Assembly (NCBI RefSeq): GCF_021440085.1
Contig: NZ_JAKCPW010000008.1
Span: 372,001-436,000 of the forward strand
Reading direction: 5' to 3'
Length of the DNA: 64,000 bases
Source: Dyadobacter sp. CY261
GTDB lineage: Bacteria; Bacteroidota; Bacteroidia; Cytophagales; Spirosomataceae
Both the position numbers and the translations under genes were made by a program. Positions 27,568 to 35,474 of this stretch are shown here, piece after piece (the stretch's first letter is position 1; each line of letters opens with the position of its first letter). Under the pieces are notes generated by a model. The model searched no databases and was not told the origin of the DNA. It was given only the letters and a program-made list of their open reading frames with translations.

Positions 27568-28143
27568 CTACACCAGATTCAACTTGCCGTGATCCCCTCC
27601 GTCCGGTGTGCTGCCGGTAATCACTGCTTTGAGCATCGAAAAGAATACGATCATTTTGGAAGAAGTACTATCCCAATAAGCCGCTTCCTGTGTTGTAACC
27701 CTGAGAACAACCAGATCCGGATCGTCTTTTCCGCCCGGAAACCAGGCTTTCGACATCAGATTCCACAGTTCTTCTTTGCGGTGCTCGCTTTCAACGACCG
27801 ACGCAGTACCTGAAACACTCAGGTAAGTATTATTTTTCGGGTCCGAGTAAATTAACGTCACCGGGTCGCCAAGCCGGGCATTGCCATGCTGGGCAGCTCC
27901 ATGCGGGGCATTGCCATGCGGGGCATCTCCTTGCCAGGCATTGCCATGCGGGGCATCTCTCAGAAGGTCGGTATGACGGCTTGTAAAAAACCAGATATTG
28001 CCTTCAACGTCGATATCCAGGGTGGTCATCGGCCTCGACACGATCCGGCCATCCTCGTACGTCGTGTACATACAGAACCGGATATCCTCCGCCAGCGATT
28101 TCAGTTTTTTAATAGCCTGATTATCTTCAAAATCCTTTTCCAT
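27568..28143 (-). CDS. General stress protein 26-like flavin-binding protein (pyridoxamine oxidase fold) with inserted pentapeptide repeats
   Basis: 191 residues. The split-barrel fold of the pyridoxamine 5'-phosphate oxidase family shows in RFCMYTTYEDGRIVSRPMTTLDID, GNIWFFTSRH, LIYSDPKNNTYLSVSGTA and the C-terminal AYWDSTSSK. Family members bind FMN or F420-like flavins and are stress-linked in Bacteroidota. Between TDLLR and VTLIYSD this copy has an insertion of about 30 residues (63-92) formed by six five-residue units of the (D/N)-A-P-H-G type; normal relatives have a short loop there. The frame is intact, so the protein could fold with an extended Gly/His-rich loop. Confidence 0.88.
   Translation of the reverse strand: MEKDFEDNQAIKKLKSLAEDIRFCMYTTYEDGRIVSRPMTTLDIDVEGNIWFFTSRHTDLLRDAPHGNAWQGDAPHGNAPHGAAQHGNARLGDPVTLIYSDPKNNTYLSVSGTASVVESEHRKEELWNLMSKAWFPGGKDDPDLVVLRVTTQEAAYWDSTSSKMIVFFSMLKAVITGSTPDGGDHGKLNLV
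27867..27956. repeat. Six-unit 15-bp minisatellite inside a coding sequence
   Basis: Six consecutive 15-base units, the best being TGCCATGCGGGGCAT (27912-27926 and 27942-27956, identical). The units contain overlapping partial palindromes (ATGCGGGGCAT, GCATTGCCATGC). Because 15 is divisible by three, the array keeps the frame of the flavin protein. Confidence 0.9.
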
Positions 28144-28227
28144 AACGATTGTTTTAGATCTGTTGAAATGTTGGTTTCAACCAAAATATGTAAAACAACC
28201 GTTCCAAGAATTTAAAGAAGAGCCGGT

Positions 28228-28503
28228 TTAGCCGCGGATCAGTTTTTCGTACTCCCTTTCCGTCAATGCCTTCTCATCCAGGCCAGTATATGCGGTGAAG
28301 TAATGCGTTACCAACCCGATTCCCCAACCAAGCATCGGAAATATCGGCCATGGGAACACATTATGCTCCACAACTGGAAAGGCCGAAACGAGGTATATCA
28401 ACCACAGGCCCGCATTCACGATCAGGTAGGTGCGTAAATGCATTTTGAAACCGGCTCTCTTTTTTGCTTTCCTCCAAAGAAATTCGTTGCGCGGCGTTTC
28501 CAT
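28228..28503 (-). CDS. 2TM-domain small membrane protein
   Basis: 91 residues. The charged start RKAKKRAGFKMHLRTYLIVN leads into two hydrophobic segments (about 22-43 and 51-70), and a KAL..REYEKLI tail follows. This is the 2TM domain known from Bacteroidota, found alone or fused to histidine kinases of the LytS type. The function of the solo form is unknown. It lies between the flavin protein and a TonB receptor in the same direction. The 176 bases upstream (28504-28679) contain no gene that I can recognise. Confidence 0.85.
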   Translation of the reverse strand: METPRNEFLWRKAKKRAGFKMHLRTYLIVNAGLWLIYLVSAFPVVEHNVFPWPIFPMLGWGIGLVTHYFTAYTGLDEKALTEREYEKLIRG

Positions 28504-28679
28504 GATGCTGTTAGTTTAAGGTTATTTTAAATGCTTTTGTTAAGCTCTTAACTGATTGTCTTTCAGTTAAGATATTTAAATGTAACCCCAACTTTCAAAG
28601 CCCGCTAACCTTTCCCGACGGAGTGCGGGATTCCCCGGACGAAGGGCATTATTTACCAGACAAAGCGGAAGCGCCAAAC

Positions 28680-30995
28680 CTAAAATTCCAGACGGTAATT
28701 CAGTATCGGCAGCAGACCAGTTTGCGTAATCAATTTCACACGATCTTCCTTCTTATTATAGTAGCGGTCCAATGCATTCAGCCGATTGGTGGCGTTCTGG
28801 ATATCCAGGGAAATGGTCGACGTCGTGCGCTTTTTGTTTTTGGTATAACTCACACGTAGATCGGTGCGGAAATAGCCAGGCAGTTGTTCCGAATAGCTGC
28901 GTGACCAATCGCGTTCCGTACGGCCCTTTTCTCTTGATTTTTCAAGATCAATCGGTGTGGTGCGGTTACCACCTGCCGCCAGGAGCTTGATATTAGCTGC
29001 GAAAATGTTCGTTTTGTTCTTCCCAACCCGCCATTCCTTCCCGGCCAGGAAGTTCTGCACGTATTTGCCGTTGAAGCGGCTATCCCGCTCGATACCGTCG
29101 CGGCCGGTGTATTTGGACTGGTACAAAGATGTCGTACTCATCAGATAGATACCTGCGGTCAGCGACTTTTCAACCGTCAGTTCCACCCCATAGCTCCGAC
29201 CCTTTCCATCGCTGGTCAGTGAATCGCTTACAAATCCGCTGATTTCGTTCAGTTGTGAATTGTGCAACAGGTAAGGGGTCGTCGTATTCGCGGGGCCGAT
29301 CGGGATGTTATAATGATGCTGGTAGTAAGTCTCCGTCAGTATCCGCCAGCTAGCGGACGGACGGAATTCATAACCCGCCACCAAATGCGCCGATTTGGTT
29401 AGTTTCAGATTTTTATTGAGTAAATCCGTTTTGCCATCCAACACTTTCACCTGTGCGAAATACGTCGAAATAGATTCTGTTTTGCTATGTAGGCCTGCAC
29501 CGAAACTTACCGTCGAACGCGGCGTAACCGACCATCTCACACCCGCACGCGGCTCGATCGAATACCGGTTGTTCAGCGCCAGCAGCATGCCGTGCAATCC
29601 CGCATTCAAGGTAACGGTAGGTGTTAAACGCGACTTCCATTGCGCGTAAGCCTGAAAGAGCTGCGTACTACCTTTCCGGTCTACGTTGATTTCATACGGC
29701 CCGTCCTCATTATCCTTATCGTAGAGGTTGAAATCCAGGTGATTAATAATCACACCCAGGCGCACTGTGTTGCGTGCATTGAGTTTGTAATTGTATAAAG
29801 AAGAAATTCTTAATGCCTGATTGACAAATTTTTGCTGATAGGTCGCGTCGGTATTCTTGTCGTAAAAATCACCCGTCTGGCTTGTGGCCGAATAGGAGAC
29901 AATATGCTCCATATACGATTTGTTATTGATATAGCGCATATAATTCACCCCAGCCATCCCGCGGTTCGACTTAAACTTTTCCCTGAAATCGTCGTCATCA
30001 ACTTTTGAAGTACTGAGTCCACCGGCGCCCCAGACGCTCACCACCACCTTGTCGTCGTAAGGAATATATACTTTGAAAGCGCCATCCTGAAAATCAATCG
30101 AAGCATCGCCATTAAGGTTAACGCCGATCTTATTAAGTACGGAAAGAGTAGAATAGCGGTAATTGGCCAGATAAGAAGCACCGCCTTTGGGACCAATGGG
30201 CCCTTCCGCAGCAAAGTCAAGTCCAAGAATTCCCGCCTGCAATGCGTATTCGCGTTTTTCATTATTTCCTTTTCTGAGTTTAAGGTCAAAAACACCGGAT
30301 GTAGCATTGCCGTATTCTGCCGGGAAGGCACCGGTCAAAAAATCGGAATTACCCAACACATTGGCACTCAATGCACTCACGCCCCCGCCGCTCGCACCTT
30401 CCTGCGCAAAATGGTTCGGGTTAGGGATTTCGACGCCCTCCATCCGCCAGAGCATGCCTTTGGGACTGTTACCTCTGATCACCAGTTGGTTGTTGCCGTC
30501 ATCGTTCGTGGCAACACCGGCAAACGACATCGCCATACGCGCCGGGTCGCTCACCGAGGCGGCAAAACGCTTCGTTTGATCGACGGTAAAAGAACGGCCG
30601 CTCACGCTGACCATGTCGTTCAGCGGCGCGCCATTCTCCTTCTGCGCCTTCACAACAACCTCATTCAATGCACGAAACGATTCTGTGAGCTTGATATTCA
30701 GCTCAACCTCTTTTCCGGAGCCAACATTGATTTCCTGCAAAAAGGCATCATCATAGCCCATGCTGCTAATTTTAACAGAATGGCGGCCGACGGGCACCTT
30801 TTCGATCCGAAAGTTACCCTCGGTGTCGGTCACGCCACCAATAATAGGTGTCACGCTAGTTATAATCACATTGGCTCCGATCACAGGCTGCTGCGATTCG
30901 GTATCGACGACGCGTCCTTTAACGGTCTGGGCGGGTTGGGCAAAAGCCAGGGCACTCATGGCCCCGGCCATTAAGGTCAAGATAAATTTTTTCAT
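28680..30995 (-). CDS. TonB-dependent outer-membrane receptor with carboxypeptidase-like regulatory domain
   Basis: 771 residues. A signal peptide (MKKFILTLMAGAMSALAFAQ) is followed by a CarboxypepD_reg-like beta-sandwich (TVKGRVVDTESQQPVIGANV, about 24-105). The plug domain (about 110-240, with LVIRGNSPKGMLWRMEGVEIPNPNHFA) comes next, then a 22-stranded barrel ending in an aromatic-rich NYRLEF terminus. No SusD-like partner follows, so it is not a classical glycan-uptake pair. The substrate is unknown. Upstream is a large repeat block from which transcription would have to start or be insulated. Confidence 0.93.
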   Translation of the reverse strand: MKKFILTLMAGAMSALAFAQPAQTVKGRVVDTESQQPVIGANVIITSVTPIIGGVTDTEGNFRIEKVPVGRHSVKISSMGYDDAFLQEINVGSGKEVELNIKLTESFRALNEVVVKAQKENGAPLNDMVSVSGRSFTVDQTKRFAASVSDPARMAMSFAGVATNDDGNNQLVIRGNSPKGMLWRMEGVEIPNPNHFAQEGASGGGVSALSANVLGNSDFLTGAFPAEYGNATSGVFDLKLRKGNNEKREYALQAGILGLDFAAEGPIGPKGGASYLANYRYSTLSVLNKIGVNLNGDASIDFQDGAFKVYIPYDDKVVVSVWGAGGLSTSKVDDDDFREKFKSNRGMAGVNYMRYINNKSYMEHIVSYSATSQTGDFYDKNTDATYQQKFVNQALRISSLYNYKLNARNTVRLGVIINHLDFNLYDKDNEDGPYEINVDRKGSTQLFQAYAQWKSRLTPTVTLNAGLHGMLLALNNRYSIEPRAGVRWSVTPRSTVSFGAGLHSKTESISTYFAQVKVLDGKTDLLNKNLKLTKSAHLVAGYEFRPSASWRILTETYYQHHYNIPIGPANTTTPYLLHNSQLNEISGFVSDSLTSDGKGRSYGVELTVEKSLTAGIYLMSTTSLYQSKYTGRDGIERDSRFNGKYVQNFLAGKEWRVGKNKTNIFAANIKLLAAGGNRTTPIDLEKSREKGRTERDWSRSYSEQLPGYFRTDLRVSYTKNKKRTTSTISLDIQNATNRLNALDRYYNKKEDRVKLITQTGLLPILNYRLEF

Positions 30996-31078
30996 GGCTG
31001 GTTGTTTTGTAATTCTGACAACTCAGTGATGCGGTACCCTAAGAAAATGGGAAAAAAAATTTGAGCGGGAGATTTCTT

Positions 31079-31559
31079 GACCGCCGAGTGCGGTATGATG
31101 GACGGGATGCTTGATGACCATGGACGATAGACTATGGACCATGAATCTGAGGATGGCGGTTTGTCAGCGGTCAGCGGTATGGTAGGCGGAGTGCTCGGTG
31201 ACCATGGACGATAGACCATGGACCATGAATGCGCCGATGGCGGTTTGTCAGCGATCAGCGGTATGGTAGGCGAAGTGCTTGATGACCATGGACGATAGAC
31301 TATGGACCATGAATGTGAGGATGGCGGTTTGTCAGCGGTCAGCGATATGGTAGGCGAAGTGCTTGATGACCATGGACGATAGACCATGGACCATGAATCT
31401 GAGGATGGCGGTTTGTCGCTGGCTAGTCGGAAATGGTCAGATATGGGCAATAGGGAAAAACGCTGAATTTCCTTCGTCATCAAAGAACCATGGTCTATCC
31501 TCAATGGTCTACGGTCTATGGTCTCGCACTCGCACTCGGCGGTCAGCACGCGGCGGTCA
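31079..31559. repeat. Palindromic repeat block with four tandem 84-bp units
   Basis: GACCATGGACGATAG recurs at 31116, 31200, 31284 and 31368, exactly 84 bases apart, i.e. twelve seven-base steps. Each unit joins GACCATG-type heptads to a CGGTTTGTCAGCGGTCAGCGG-like segment. The block is framed by an outer inverted repeat: GACCGCCGAGTGCG at 31079-31092 and its exact complement at 31531-31544. The last part (31490-31525) is the complement of the GACCATG-type arm. It lies between a TonB receptor start and the tenA stop. Any long open frame across it is a by-product of 84 being a multiple of three. Confidence 0.9.
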
Positions 31560-31564
31560 TCCCC

Positions 31565-32215
31565 CTACACCTTCCACTCCTCCAACCGATAAGCACTATC
31601 CCAAAACACATATTCCAGCTTCGAAGCAGTTACATACGCCTCGGCCATTTTGGCTCGTGTGGCATCTGATGCATGCTCGGCAAGCTGGTCGCAAATATCC
31701 AGCGCCTTTTGCACGGAATGGGCGAAATCTTCACCTGCGTAGGCGTTGATCCAATTTTGGTAGGGATTAGGTGTCGTCTGATTGGCGTAAATGTAGTCGC
31801 CGATTTGCTTATAAATCCAGAAACAGGGCAGCAATGCCGCAACCGTCACTTCGTACGATTCGAATGCGCTGACGGCCATTAGATAGTTGGTATAGGCAAA
31901 ACAACCAGGCGCTTTGCCCGACTGATAATCAATGACATATTCTTTGAAATAGCTCAAATGCAATGCCCTCTCCACCAGGATGGCATTTTGGGCGAATTGG
32001 AGGAAATCGAGCAATTCGTGGCTGTTTCCCGCCTTTGTTCCGGCTACGGCCAGCGCCCGCGCAAAATCGGCGAGGTAGAGGGAATCCTGATAAATATAAA
32101 ACTTGAACTTTTCAAGCGGTAAGGTGCCCTCTTTCAGTTCCTGATTAAAGGGATGCAGTCGAATTTTTTCAAATATTGGCAACGCCCCGGCCCAAAGCAG
32201 GTCAGTGAACTTCAT
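31565..32215 (-). CDS. tenA: TenA family thiaminase II / aminopyrimidine aminohydrolase
   Basis: 216 residues from the ATG at 32215 ([20 protein letters not shown]). It overlaps the thiD stop by four bases (ATGA), so a longer frame reaching 32395 is rejected. The all-helical TenA fold is recognised from HPFNQELKEGTLPLEKFKFYIYQD, PCFWIYKQIG, NPYQNWINAYAGEDFA and ASKLEYVFWDSAY. Cys in the PCFW stretch and acidic residues around the pocket fit the hydrolase. It would regenerate hydroxymethylpyrimidine from degraded thiamin. It is the last gene of the thiM-thiE-thiD-tenA salvage operon. Confidence 0.93.
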   Translation of the reverse strand: MKFTDLLWAGALPIFEKIRLHPFNQELKEGTLPLEKFKFYIYQDSLYLADFARALAVAGTKAGNSHELLDFLQFAQNAILVERALHLSYFKEYVIDYQSGKAPGCFAYTNYLMAVSAFESYEVTVAALLPCFWIYKQIGDYIYANQTTPNPYQNWINAYAGEDFAHSVQKALDICDQLAEHASDATRAKMAEAYVTASKLEYVFWDSAYRLEEWKV

Positions 32216-33033
32216 GATAGAATTTGCATGGAAAGTGGTGAAAAAGAATGATTCAGCGGGCCAGGGCCGTGGCCTGTGATCACATCCTTCCCCGCCCTGA
32301 TCGCCCCGGCAATGTAATCCTTCGCAAAAATGATCGACTCGGCCAGCGAATTGCCCCTTGCAGCGTAAGTCGCGATGGCCGACGACAGTGTGCAACCGGT
32401 GCCGTGGACGTTTCGGCTATCGATGTAGTCCGATTCGAGGATCAATACTTCCTGTCCTTGCTGCGCAAGCACGTCATAAATAGTGGCACCGATCAGATGT
32501 CCCCCTTTCAGTAACACGGCTCTACATCCTTTCTCCACCATTTGAATTGCGGCACCTTTCATCGCTGCCGCCGTACGTATCTGTCCGCCAAGCAGAATTT
32601 CCCCTTCGTCAAGATTAGGGGTAATGAGATCCACCCGCGGAAAAAGCTCGTTCCAAAGCACCGAAACGGTTTCATCCCGGATCAGTTTTGAACCGCTGGT
32701 AGACACCATTACCGGGTCAAAAACCACAAAACCAGGTTTAAACCGGTCGAGTATTTGCGCAATCACCTCTGCCACTTCCACTGTATTGACCATCCCGATC
32801 TTCACCGCGTCGATGGTGATATCTTCAAATACAGCCTCCAACTGTTCCTGTAAAAACGCCGGAGGTACCGGGTGGATGGCCCGCACGCCCTGCGTATTCT
32901 GGGCGGTAAGAGCGGTAATGGCCGAGGTTCCGAAGGCGCCCAATGCCGCGATGGTTTTCAAATCGGCCTGGATACCGGCGCCCCCTCCGCTATCGGATCC
33001 GGCAATGGTCAGTACAGTAGGATAACGCTTCAT
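32212..33033 (-). CDS. thiD: Hydroxymethylpyrimidine (phosphate) kinase
   Basis: 273 residues, full length for ThiD. The ribokinase-like motifs are [19 protein letters not shown] at the N-terminus, [13 protein letters not shown] in the middle, VLLKGGHL, and the anion-hole/catalytic stretch [14 protein letters not shown]. It phosphorylates HMP to HMP-P and HMP-PP in the cytosol. It is coupled to tenA by a four-base overlap and lies 27 bases after thiE. Confidence 0.97.
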   Translation of the reverse strand: MKRYPTVLTIAGSDSGGGAGIQADLKTIAALGAFGTSAITALTAQNTQGVRAIHPVPPAFLQEQLEAVFEDITIDAVKIGMVNTVEVAEVIAQILDRFKPGFVVFDPVMVSTSGSKLIRDETVSVLWNELFPRVDLITPNLDEGEILLGGQIRTAAAMKGAAIQMVEKGCRAVLLKGGHLIGATIYDVLAQQGQEVLILESDYIDSRNVHGTGCTLSSAIATYAARGNSLAESIIFAKDYIAGAIRAGKDVITGHGPGPLNHSFSPLSMQILS

Positions 33034-33060
33034 GTTGGATGTTTTTTAGGTCACGAATTG

Positions 33061-33723
33061 TCAGATCTGGTCAGGAGTTGTTTGCAGCCGCCATAACATC
33101 GATCCCTGGATAATTTTTTTAAGCTCCCTCGCAGCTTCCTGCGGCGACGGCGCGCTGCATATGGCCGACACCACAGCTATGCCAGTTGCGCCATGCTGCA
33201 CAGCCTCTCGCGCATTGCCTGCGTGAAGCCCGCCAATAACAACCAGCGGATGCCTGCTGTTTTGCCTAGCCCATTGCAACCCTTCAATTTCCCATGGTTG
33301 CTCAATGTCGCTTTTCGTAGATGTTGCGAACAATGGGCTTACGGCAAGATACGACAAGTTCCAATGCTCCGCTTCCTGCAACTGCAACTGGTTTTCAGCT
33401 GATAATCCGATGATTTTCCCCTCACCCAGCAACCGGTAGGCGATTGGGAACGGCATATCGCTTTGCCCGATATGGACGCCGTCGGCATCAACAGCCAATG
33501 CGACATCGATCCGGTCGTTGATGATCAACGGCACATTATAAGGTTCCAATAGGTTCTTCAAGCGCTTCGCGCGATCGATAAATGCCCGGGTAGAAAGCGA
33601 TTTCTCCCGCAACTGCACCATCGTCACACCTCCAATGACAGCCTCTTCCACTACCCAGTAGAAATCACGACCAAGGCATGCCGCTTCGTCGGTGACAAGG
33701 TATAGTTCGAGATTGGAATTCAT
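33061..33723 (-). CDS. thiE: Thiamin-phosphate synthase
   Basis: 220 residues, TIM-barrel. The ThiE motifs are VQLREKSLSTRAF, LIINDRIDVALAVDADGVHIGQSDMP split over the pyrophosphate site, SPLFATSTKSD and the phosphate-binding IGGLHAGNA with GIAVVSAI. It joins HMP-PP and thiazole phosphate into thiamin phosphate. The related isomerase TenI lacks parts of these motifs, so ThiE is preferred. It stands second in the salvage operon, 52 bases after thiM. Confidence 0.95.
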   Translation of the reverse strand: MNSNLELYLVTDEAACLGRDFYWVVEEAVIGGVTMVQLREKSLSTRAFIDRAKRLKNLLEPYNVPLIINDRIDVALAVDADGVHIGQSDMPFPIAYRLLGEGKIIGLSAENQLQLQEAEHWNLSYLAVSPLFATSTKSDIEQPWEIEGLQWARQNSRHPLVVIGGLHAGNAREAVQHGATGIAVVSAICSAPSPQEAARELKKIIQGSMLWRLQTTPDQI

Positions 33724-33775
33724 TTTCGTTGGGATATCATGCTACAATTATATCTATTTAAATGCCGTCAGGCAT

Positions 33776-34573
33776 TTACTCCAATCTGATTTTACTCAAT
33801 TCTTGTAAATGTGCGGGACTAATTTCCGATAAGGTATCCAGGAATGCAATCTGGAAGGAACCAGGCAACTTCGCATTCCGGAACGCTAATTCCCCGCAAA
33901 CACCCATGGTTGCAGCTGCCGAAACCGCCGCCTCAAATGGGTCCGGGCAAACAGCGGCGAATGCTCCGGCAAGGGCCGATGCCGAACAACCCATACCGGT
34001 CACCTTGGTCATCAACGGAACACCATTGGAAACCCACCCGATACGGCTTCCATGCACGATCACATCCACGGCGCCGCTCACGCTCACAACCGCACCAAAG
34101 CGCTTGCTCAGTACGCGGGCAGCTCCAATGCTATCGGTAGAGTCGGCGGTACTGTCGACCCCTTTTGTCTGAACACTGGCACCGGCCAATGCGAGAATTT
34201 CGGAACCGTTTCCACGGATAATGGTCGGGGAGGCTGTTTCCAGCAGTTCCGCCAGCACACTGTTACGATACGGCGTCGCACCTGCCCCCACCGGGTCGAG
34301 AATGATAGGTTTGCCCAGTTGCGCCGCTTTTTTCATTGCCAGTTTCATACCTTCCACCCATTGCAGCGACAGCGTGCCAATGTTGACGACGAGCGCGTCG
34401 GCGATCGACACCATATCCTCCACTTCCTCCGTTGCATGCGCCATGACCGGCGACGCGCCGACGGCGAGCAAAGCATTGGCCGTAAAATTCATCACGACGA
34501 AGTTGGTGATATTATGAACCAACGGAGCTGAGGCACGGAGTTTTTGCAGGTTTGCTTGGAGGCTATTTATCAT
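33776..34573 (-). CDS. thiM: Hydroxyethylthiazole kinase
   Basis: 265 residues from the ATG at 34573 (MINSLQANLQKLRASAPLVH). A frame reaching 34663 runs through a purine-rich repeat and is rejected. ThiM motifs are HNITNFVVMNFTANALLAVGASPVM in two parts, DPVGAGATPYR, RGNGSEI and the catalytic Cys in TGMGCSASALAGAF. It phosphorylates the thiazole alcohol for ThiE. It is the first gene of a salvage-only thiamin operon: no ThiC or ThiG is near. No TPP riboswitch features are seen in the 200 bases upstream; that space holds a hairpin repeat instead. Confidence 0.97.
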   Translation of the reverse strand: MINSLQANLQKLRASAPLVHNITNFVVMNFTANALLAVGASPVMAHATEEVEDMVSIADALVVNIGTLSLQWVEGMKLAMKKAAQLGKPIILDPVGAGATPYRNSVLAELLETASPTIIRGNGSEILALAGASVQTKGVDSTADSTDSIGAARVLSKRFGAVVSVSGAVDVIVHGSRIGWVSNGVPLMTKVTGMGCSASALAGAFAAVCPDPFEAAVSAAATMGVCGELAFRNAKLPGSFQIAFLDTLSEISPAHLQELSKIRLE

Positions 34574-34592
34574 TGCAACGGTTAAGGAACAT

Positions 34593-34677
34593 GGGAGAAT
34601 GGAGTAAAGAGAGTAAAGGAATGAAGGAGCGCTATTGGATATCAGTTCCTCCCCTTTCTCCATCCTACTTTACTCCC
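34593..34677. repeat. Purine-rich imperfect palindrome upstream of thiM
   Basis: The left arm (34593-34629) contains GGGAGAA, TGGAGTA and AAGGAG steps. The right arm (34646-34677) on the other strand reads GGGAGTA, GGATGGAG and AAGGGGAGG. The loop is about 16 bases. The composition is the same as the arms at 5215-5327, 20249-20735 and 59653-59729. It lies in the leader of the thiamin operon, 20 bases before the thiM ATG, and could affect its translation. Confidence 0.7.
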
Positions 34678-34773
34678 TGGCATACCCTTTCTTACCAGCG
34701 AATGTAGTAGTTTTGGATGGTTATCAAAAATCGTTTTCGCCGACCTGGCATTTAAAAATCTACTTACCTGATC

Positions 34774-35448
34774 ATGATTAAAGCAGCAATTTTCGACATG
34801 GACGGCTTGCTCATCGATTCCGAACCGATGTGGACCGAGGCGGCACGTTCTGTTATGCAAAAAGTCAATTTTGAAATCACTGAAGCACTTCGTCTCCAGA
34901 CTACCGGGCTCTCTATCAAGCTCTTTTTAGATTTTTGCCATCAAATCCAGCCTTGGAACACGCCTTCGTTCGAAGAGCTTGAAACTGAAATACTTGAGAA
35001 AGCACATCACGATATCCTGGCCAATGCCGAAGCAATGCCCGGAGCCATTACATTGATCAAAGAGCTTAAAAAACAGGGCCTCAAACTGGCCGTCGCTTCG
35101 GCTTCGCATATGGCGCTCATCGAAGGGGTATTAAAAAGACTGGAAATTATTGACTATTTTGACACCTGGCATTCCGGCGAGCTGGAAGAGTTCACCAAGC
35201 CGCACCCGGCTGTGTACCTGACCACTGCCAGAAAACTGGGCTTACGGCCTGATGAATGCATTGCCTTTGAAGACTCTCACGCAGGCCTGCGCGCCGCGCA
35301 CGCGGCGGGCATGACCACGATATCGGTGCCTGCGGCGGAAGTGTTTGAAGATAAAAAGTTTGATATGGCGCATTACAAGATCCCTTCGCTTGAAAAATAT
35401 GTATTGAGCGAAATGTCGGGTGTGCCCCAAAGTGTGATCGAAAACTAA
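34774..35448 (+). CDS. HAD phosphatase, hexitol/sugar phosphatase (HxpB/YniC) type
   Basis: 224 residues. HAD motif I is DMDGLLIDSEPMW (nucleophile Asp8 and general acid Asp10), motif II is VASAS, motif III Lys is in FTKPHPAVY, and motif IV is FEDSHAGLRAA. A helical C1 cap occupies about residues 15-85. The GLLIDSE.MW start and the PHPAVY stretch are typical of the HxpB and beta-phosphoglucomutase-like group that dephosphorylates hexitol or 2-deoxyglucose phosphates in the cytosol. Exact substrate not determinable. It starts about 200 bases from the divergent thiM and is followed after 26 bases by a kinase gene. Confidence 0.9.
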   Translation: MIKAAIFDMDGLLIDSEPMWTEAARSVMQKVNFEITEALRLQTTGLSIKLFLDFCHQIQPWNTPSFEELETEILEKAHHDILANAEAMPGAITLIKELKKQGLKLAVASASHMALIEGVLKRLEIIDYFDTWHSGELEEFTKPHPAVYLTTARKLGLRPDECIAFEDSHAGLRAAHAAGMTTISVPAAEVFEDKKFDMAHYKIPSLEKYVLSEMSGVPQSVIEN

Positions 35449-35474
35449 ACCTCGACCTATCCCGCTTACCCTGC

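Noticed and set aside
30992-31549. A 185-residue minus-strand open frame with 28-residue repeats (SSDSWSMVYRPWSS type)
   Set aside because: The frame exists only because the 84-bp repeat unit is divisible by three. It has no signal, no start context and no known domain, and the DNA is explained as a palindromic repeat block.
31079-31559. Possible CRISPR array
   Set aside because: The 84-bp units are contiguous and nearly identical over their whole length, with no unique spacers, and no cas genes are present.
32216-32395. 60-residue N-terminal extension of TenA
   Set aside because: It lies inside thiD in another frame; the ATGA overlap at 32212-32215 is the typical coupled start.
34574-34773. 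TPP riboswitch upstream of thiM
   Set aside because: No conserved THI-box words (such as CUGAGA with its partner helices) were found on the minus strand; the space is occupied by a purine palindrome.
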